Of a stretch of DNA of 26,667 nucleotides, positions 22,833 through 26,667 are shown piece after piece. The notes under the pieces are model-generated. The model was not told where the DNA came from. It saw nothing but the letters and a program-made list of their open reading frames with translations, and made no database searches. The DNA comes from SFDP01 sp051891855 (GTDB lineage: Bacteria > Bacillota > Clostridia > Lachnospirales > Lachnospiraceae), in assembly GCA_051891855.1 (NCBI GenBank), contig JBJFFP010000077.1, forward strand, positions 1 to 26,667, written 5' to 3'. The position numbers and the translations under genes are program-made. Each line of letters starts with the position of its first letter. The first letter of the stretch is position 1.

Positions 22833-24539
22833 CTATGTGTTATTATCCGTTTTGAGCACAGTGAAGGAACGAAGCAGGTTCTCCAGACTGTTTGCCTGTG
22901 CATTCATCTCCTCACTTGCTGCAGCACATTCCTGGGAAACGGCTGAATTATTCTGTACCACATCATTAATATGGTCGACACCGGAATTAATCTGCATGAA
23001 GGCCTGTGCCTGTTCACCCAAAATATCCGCCACACTGCTTACCTCCTCAGTGATGGTTCTGGAACTGGCCACAACTGCCTCCAACTGTTTTGCTGTTTCA
23101 TCCGCAATCACCATTCCCTTTGCTACTGCTTTCACAGAAGTATCGATTAAAGCGGTGGATTCTTTTGCAGCTTCCGCACTCTGGGCTGCCAGTACGGATA
23201 CCTGATCCGCAACTACTGCGAAACCTCTACCCGCTTCACCTGCTCTGGCAGCCTCAATGGAAGCATTGAGAGCCAATAAATTTGTCTGAGAGGCAATATC
23301 GTTAATCGCAGCAATCATGGTACTGATCTTCTGAGAAGAGTCATTAATCTCCTCCATGGAACGAACCATTTCCTGCATCTTTTTGTTGCTGTTGATAATT
23401 TCGCCCCCTACTCCCTCAACAGCCTTACTGATTTCTCTTGCGTGTTCGGCATTTCGGGAAACCTGTCCGGATACCGTTTCAATGGTAGCTGCCAGCTCTT
23501 CAATAATAGCCGCCTGGTCTGTTGCCCCCTGTGCAAGGCTTCCGGCACTCTCTGCCACCTGTGCCGCAGAGCGTTCCACCTGCTCTGCCACCATATAGAT
23601 TTCTGTAACAATTCTGGACATGTTTTTTTCAAAACCATAAACGGCCTTATAGATTTCGTAAAAGTCACCTTTCCATTCCATCTGCGGCTCAATATCAAAA
23701 TGGCCCTGGCTGAAGGCTTCCATAGCCCTTGAGATATCCTGAATATATCCATCCAGCGTTTTTGCCGCGTTTCGCAGACTGTCCGCCATTATTCCCATTT
23801 CATCCTGAGCTTCAAATTCCAATTCAAGGTTTAAACGGCCTTCTTCCATTTTCTTCGTTGCCTCTTCAATGGCCTCTATAGGATCGGAAATATCCAATAA
23901 AAGTCTTTTGGTCAGAAAGAAGGCAAAGGCAATACCAATGATCAGAATAACCGTATTATTAATTATACTTACCCAATAAATAATCTGGGTATACTGGGAC
24001 TTATGCTCCAAGATCTGTGTGATTTCCTCATTAATGCTGTTGGCCTGTTGGATCAGTACCTGAAGGGCAGGTATACAGGATTCCTGTATCATCCTACTGG
24101 CCTCTTCCTTCTGCCCTATAGAGACAGCATCCATAATATCATTCCCTATGGCATACCAGTTTTCAATATCACTTTTATAAATCTTCAGCGCTTCTGCAGA
24201 AATATACTCCGACTCTTCAAGAATACGAAGCTGGTCTTCAATTTTTACTTTAATCCCATCAATTTCGCTTTTGTAGCTTTCCTGCTTGGCTGTATCTGTA
24301 TAAATAATCATTTCCCGAAGCTTTCGTGCAATCTGATTGATATATATTCGGCAGGCAGTGATTGTCTCATTGGTAGCAACAACCTCTTCATAAGAAACCA
24401 CATTGTATTTCAGCGACACAATTGAGATGGAGCCAATAACTGAAACAATAATCAAAGCAGCCAGAAGACAGCCAATAGCCAGTTTAATTTTCCCCTTAAT
24501 ACTTATCTTCCTTGTTGCTAAATATATCTTATGTACCAT
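22833..24539 (-). CDS. Methyl-accepting chemotaxis protein (transmembrane chemoreceptor)
   Basis: From ATG 24539 it has 568 residues. Membrane helix 1 is about 19-42. An outer four-helix-bundle ligand domain of about 145 residues follows, then membrane helix 2 (about 187-210). A HAMP domain (from LLLDISDPIEAIEE) is followed by a second HAMP-like segment (YIQDISRAMEAFSQGHFDIE). The signalling coiled coil has the conserved tip QTNLLALNASIEAARAGEAG and RGFAVVADQV near 418-447, which binds CheA/CheW. No C-terminal NWETF-type pentapeptide is present. The frame stays open to 24596, but those extra codons lie in the tsf terminator. AAGGGGAAG sits before ATG 24539, so I chose that start. No other chemotaxis genes are here, so it is an orphan receptor. 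Confidence 0.95.
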   Translation of the reverse strand: MVHKIYLATRKISIKGKIKLAIGCLLAALIIVSVIGSISIVSLKYNVVSYEEVVATNETITACRIYINQIARKLREMIIYTDTAKQESYKSEIDGIKVKIEDQLRILEESEYISAEALKIYKSDIENWYAIGNDIMDAVSIGQKEEASRMIQESCIPALQVLIQQANSINEEITQILEHKSQYTQIIYWVSIINNTVILIIGIAFAFFLTKRLLLDISDPIEAIEEATKKMEEGRLNLELEFEAQDEMGIMADSLRNAAKTLDGYIQDISRAMEAFSQGHFDIEPQMEWKGDFYEIYKAVYGFEKNMSRIVTEIYMVAEQVERSAAQVAESAGSLAQGATDQAAIIEELAATIETVSGQVSRNAEHAREISKAVEGVGGEIINSNKKMQEMVRSMEEINDSSQKISTMIAAINDIASQTNLLALNASIEAARAGEAGRGFAVVADQVSVLAAQSAEAAKESTALIDTSVKAVAKGMVIADETAKQLEAVVASSRTITEEVSSVADILGEQAQAFMQINSGVDHINDVVQNNSAVSQECAAASEEMNAQANSLENLLRSFTVLKTDNNT

Positions 24540-24565
24540 TTTGCTTCCCCTTTGTATTTTTGATG

Positions 24566-24601
24566 GATAAAACAGAAGGGAGACATGGTCTTCCATCTCC
24601 C
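24566..24601 (-). terminator. Terminator-like hairpin after tsf
   Basis: On the minus strand GGGAGA and TGG pair with CCA and TCTCCC (9 bp, 2-nt bulge, 4-nt loop). A T-rich, interrupted tail (TTCTGTTTT) follows, 30 nt beyond the tsf stop. It ends the rpsB-tsf unit at least in part. No clear promoter separates it from the MCP gene. Confidence 0.7.
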
Positions 24602-24630
24602 CCTCATGCTATATCACTATGAATGGCCGG

Positions 24631-25557
24631 TTAACCTAGCTGTGCTGCAACCTCAGCTGCAAAATCTTCATTCTTCTTCTCAATTCCTTCACCGGTTTCA
24701 AAACGTACAAAACTCTTAATGCTTAAGTCTACGCCTGCTGCTTTGGCAACTGCCGCAACGTATTGACCTACAGTCTGCTTACCATCCTCAGCCTTAACGT
24801 ATACCTGATCAACCAGGCAGATATCCTTCATTTCTTTATTGATACGGCCTGCAATCATGCCTTCAATCACCTTCTCAGGCTTCTGGCTTTCTTTGGGATC
24901 ATTCATGATCTGAGCCCTTAAAATCTCCTTCTCATGTTCAATGTAAGAAGCATCGATTTCATCTCTGCTGACATATTTGGGAGAAAGGGCTGCAACCTGC
25001 ATTGCCACATTGGTAAGACACTCTTTCACTTCATCGTTTACTGTATTCGCAGTACCTTCAACGATAACACCGATTCTTCCGCCACCATGGGTGTAAGAAA
25101 CAACACAACCATCGGAAACAAGCTTTTTAAATCTTCTGATATTCAAATTTTCACCAATAACAGCAACCTTTTCTACCAGAGCTTCCTTAACTGTCTTACT
25201 GCTATCCGCATTCCAGGTTTCTGCTAAAAAAGCATCCATGTCAGCTGCATCGGACCTAATTGCCTGAACAGCAACTGCCTGAACAAAGTTCTGAAACTCT
25301 TCATTCTTAGCCACAAAGTCAGTTTCTGAATTAACCTCAACTACTGCGGCAGTATTCCCTTCCACAATAACGCGGCAAAGTCCTTCTGCTGCAATTCTTC
25401 CTGCCTTTTTCTCTGCCTTGGCCTGACCATTCTTTCTCAAAAACTCAACTGCGGCATCCATATCTCCGTTAGTCTCGCCCAGTGCTTTCTTGCAGTCCAT
25501 CATACCTGCACCGGTCATCTCTCGTAATTCCTTTACCATTGCTGCTGTAATAGCCAT
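24631..25557 (-). CDS. tsf: Elongation factor Ts
   Basis: EF-Ts is the nucleotide exchange factor of EF-Tu. The 308-residue protein begins MAITAAMVKELREMTGAGMM with the UBA-like helix pair, then DCKKALGETNGDMDAAVEFL (TxxDxxxAxxxL type). The signature EVNSETDFVAKNEEF lies in the core dimerisation domain, with VAMQVAALSP further on. The frame extends four codons upstream, but GGAGG lies 5 nt before ATG 25557, which also gives the standard N-terminus. The 53-nt gap after rpsB contains a small inverted repeat (TGTGG, 6-nt loop, CCACA) just before the ribosome binding site, of unknown meaning. Confidence 0.98.
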   Translation of the reverse strand: MAITAAMVKELREMTGAGMMDCKKALGETNGDMDAAVEFLRKNGQAKAEKKAGRIAAEGLCRVIVEGNTAAVVEVNSETDFVAKNEEFQNFVQAVAVQAIRSDAADMDAFLAETWNADSSKTVKEALVEKVAVIGENLNIRRFKKLVSDGCVVSYTHGGGRIGVIVEGTANTVNDEVKECLTNVAMQVAALSPKYVSRDEIDASYIEHEKEILRAQIMNDPKESQKPEKVIEGMIAGRINKEMKDICLVDQVYVKAEDGKQTVGQYVAAVAKAAGVDLSIKSFVRFETGEGIEKKNEDFAAEVAAQLG

Positions 25558-25610
25558 TGTATCCTCCATTCTGTGGTTTGCACCACAATTAACAAATTAT
25601 CCCTTCTTTA

Positions 25611-26360
25611 TTACTCAGCTACTGCTACTTCTTCAATATCAGCCGCCTCTGTCTCTTCTGCCTCCATATAAACAGCTTCGCCCTGATTTGCTTCAATAAC
25701 GGCATCTGCCATCTTAGATACGATTAATTTTACAGCTCTGATAGCGTCATCATTACCGGGAATGATATAATCCAATTCTTCAGGATCACAGTTGGTATCG
25801 CCGATACCAATCAAAGTAACACCCAAATTATGTGCTTCCTGAACACAAATCTTCTCTTTCTTGGGATCCACAACAAAAATAGCATCAGGAACTCTGGTCA
25901 TATCCTTGATACCGCCCAGGTTCTTCTCCAGCTTCTCCCATTCCTTCTTTAATTGGATAACTTCCTTCTTGGGAAGAACGTCAAAGGTTCCATCCTCTGC
26001 CATAGCCTCAATTGCCTTTAATCTCTCGATTCTGGACTGAATAGTCTTGAAATTGGTCAGCATACCGCCTAACCATCTCTCATTCACATAGTACATTCCA
26101 CAACGCTCTGCCTCTGCCTTAATCGCATCCTGAGCTTGCTTCTTTGTACCTACAAAAAGAATGGTTCCACCATTACCGGCGATATCCGCCACTGCCTTAT
26201 AAGCCTCATCCACCTTACCGACAGACTTCTGCAAGTCGATAATATGGATACCATTTCTCTCGGTGAAAATGTAAGGAGCCATCTTAGGGTTCCATCTTCT
26301 GGTCTGATGTCCGAAATGAACACCTGCTTCTAATAACTGTTTCATTGAAATAACGCTCAT
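25611..26360 (-). CDS. rpsB: 30S ribosomal protein S2
   Basis: S2 binds the 30S head/body junction and is needed for S1 docking where S1 exists. The 249 residues show the family start MSVISMKQLLEAGVHFGHQT, RRWNPKMAPYIFTERNGIHI, the FVGTKKQAQDAI segment, NERWLGGMLTNFKTI and the C-terminal GVTLIGIGDTNCDPEELDY. The last about 25 residues are strongly acidic (EAEETEAADIEEVAVAE), a common S2 tail. GGAGG sits 6 nt before ATG 26360. It is the first gene after the promoter at 26499-26527, with a leader of about 130 nt. Confidence 0.98.
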   Translation of the reverse strand: MSVISMKQLLEAGVHFGHQTRRWNPKMAPYIFTERNGIHIIDLQKSVGKVDEAYKAVADIAGNGGTILFVGTKKQAQDAIKAEAERCGMYYVNERWLGGMLTNFKTIQSRIERLKAIEAMAEDGTFDVLPKKEVIQLKKEWEKLEKNLGGIKDMTRVPDAIFVVDPKKEKICVQEAHNLGVTLIGIGDTNCDPEELDYIIPGNDDAIRAVKLIVSKMADAVIEANQGEAVYMEAEETEAADIEEVAVAE

Positions 26361-26415
26361 ATCTCTACCTCCATTTTGGTTTGGTCTTCCGTATACTTCA
26401 GTTGTACCTTTTCTT

Positions 26416-26462
26416 AAAAAAGCACCTTTTCTGCCACTCCGGCGTTACAGAGCACCGGCAGA
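26416..26462 (-). ncRNA. Structured 5' leader of rpsB, candidate autoregulatory element
   Basis: Between the promoter and the rpsB start the RNA can fold CCGGTG with CGCCGG (6 bp, 8-nt loop), embedded in TCTG/CAGA. Directly after this comes GAAAAG, a 3-nt loop and CTTTTTT, a short attenuator-like hairpin with a T run. The layout (stable hairpin, then weak terminator-like element, before a ribosomal protein gene) suggests control by S2 or attenuation. I cannot match it to a named leader family. Confidence 0.4.
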
Positions 26463-26498
26463 TAATCCATATACGTGTTTTATAGTCATAACGACGTA

Positions 26499-26527
26499 AT
26501 TCTATCATAATCAATCAGTCTATGCAA
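26499..26527 (-). promoter_or_regulatory. Sigma-A promoter of rpsB-tsf
   Basis: On the minus strand, TTGCAT (26527-26522) and TAGAAT (26504-26499) have 17-nt spacing. Transcription should start near 26492. It lies just after the terminator of the preceding gene. Confidence 0.82.
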
Positions 26528-26576
26528 GTTTTTTCTTTATAAAATTCCATCGATTTCCAAATATCCTTCATGCAGT

Positions 26577-26606
26577 AAAAAAGCTCTGTCCAAAGAGACA
26601 AAGCTT
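26577..26606 (-). terminator. Rho-independent terminator of the gene entering from the right
   Basis: On the minus strand AAGCTTTGTC pairs with GACAGAGCTT (10 bp, one G-U) around a 6-nt loop and runs into six T. It begins 17 nt after the stop codon at 26623-26625. Confidence 0.9.
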
Positions 26607-26622
26607 CCCAAGCATTTCTTAT

Positions 26623-26667
26623 TCAATAAGTACCCTCAAAACCGAATACATCTTCTAAGTCCTTCCA
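26623..26667 (-). CDS. 3' end of an unidentified gene (last 14 codons)
   Basis: The minus strand enters in an open frame encoding WKDLEDVFGFEGTY and a TGA stop, followed by a good terminator. The fragment is too short to identify. The frame choice rests on the stop-terminator spacing and the absence of stops in this frame; another frame also stays open briefly. Confidence 0.45.
   Translation of the reverse strand, partial: WKDLEDVFGFEGTY

Noticed and set aside
24540..24596. N-terminal extension of the chemoreceptor (start at 24596)
   Set aside because: The extra codons lie in the tsf terminator hairpin and the ATG there lacks a properly spaced ribosome binding site. ATG 24539 has one.
1..26667. 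CRISPR arrays, insertion sequences, prophage genes, toxin-antitoxin pairs
   Set aside because: I saw no regularly spaced repeats, transposase or integrase motifs, or small paired genes. All sizeable minus-strand frames belong to housekeeping, envelope or signalling families.

Overview
The window is a gene-dense stretch of a low-to-mid-GC Bacillota chromosome. It is most likely from a clostridial, Lachnospiraceae-type organism. The reasons are a PolC-type replicative polymerase, the conserved rpsB-tsf ... pyrH-frr-uppS-cdsA-dxr-rseP-ispG-polC order, a clostridial-style FolD/FchA pair, strong AGGAGG-type ribosome binding sites and consensus sigma-A promoters. Family placement is an inference from gene content. 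Every gene I can support lies on the minus strand, so transcription runs from high to low coordinates.

Region by region, in transcription order. (1) 26667-24540: the 3' tail of an unidentified gene and its terminator, then a good promoter, a structured leader, rpsB, tsf and a terminator. (2) 24539-18432: an accessory block that separates tsf from pyrH. It holds a methyl-accepting chemotaxis protein with its own terminator, then peptidase T, a small lipoprotein of unknown function, an AlgI-like MBOAT O-acyltransferase and a DHHW/AlgJ-like partner. (3) 18420-15236: an extended -10 promoter, a membrane-anchored polysaccharide deacetylase, a bactofilin, pyrH and frr, ending in a hairpin. (4) 15196-11348: uppS, cdsA, dxr and rseP (lipid carrier, phospholipid, MEP isoprenoid pathway, intramembrane protease), closed by a strong terminator. 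(5) 11292-1997: a near-perfect sigma-A promoter driving a PP2C phosphatase, a membrane Ser/Thr kinase, ispG, polC, fchA and folD. (6) 2007-1826: a tRNA-Glu(CUC) gene with its own promoter and terminator. (7) 1782-1: a promoter and a membrane diguanylate cyclase that runs off the left edge.

The genes combine core housekeeping (translation, UMP synthesis, ribosome recycling, undecaprenyl and isoprenoid supply, replication, one-carbon metabolism) with envelope functions that use the same lipid carrier (polysaccharide acylation and deacetylation, bactofilin scaffold) and with signalling proteins (kinase/phosphatase pair, chemoreceptor, c-di-GMP synthase).

The observations most worth a second look are these. 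FolD has lost the catalytic Lys and Gln of the cyclohydrolase reaction and sits beside a stand-alone cyclohydrolase. The PP2C gene has no AUG, GUG or UUG start that preserves its active site; its ribosome binding site points at an AUC codon. The partner kinase is a non-RD type with a short non-PASTA outer domain. A deacetylase-bactofilin pair is co-transcribed with pyrH-frr. I do not see a defence system, CRISPR array, insertion sequence or prophage. No gene-free stretch exceeds about 300 bases.
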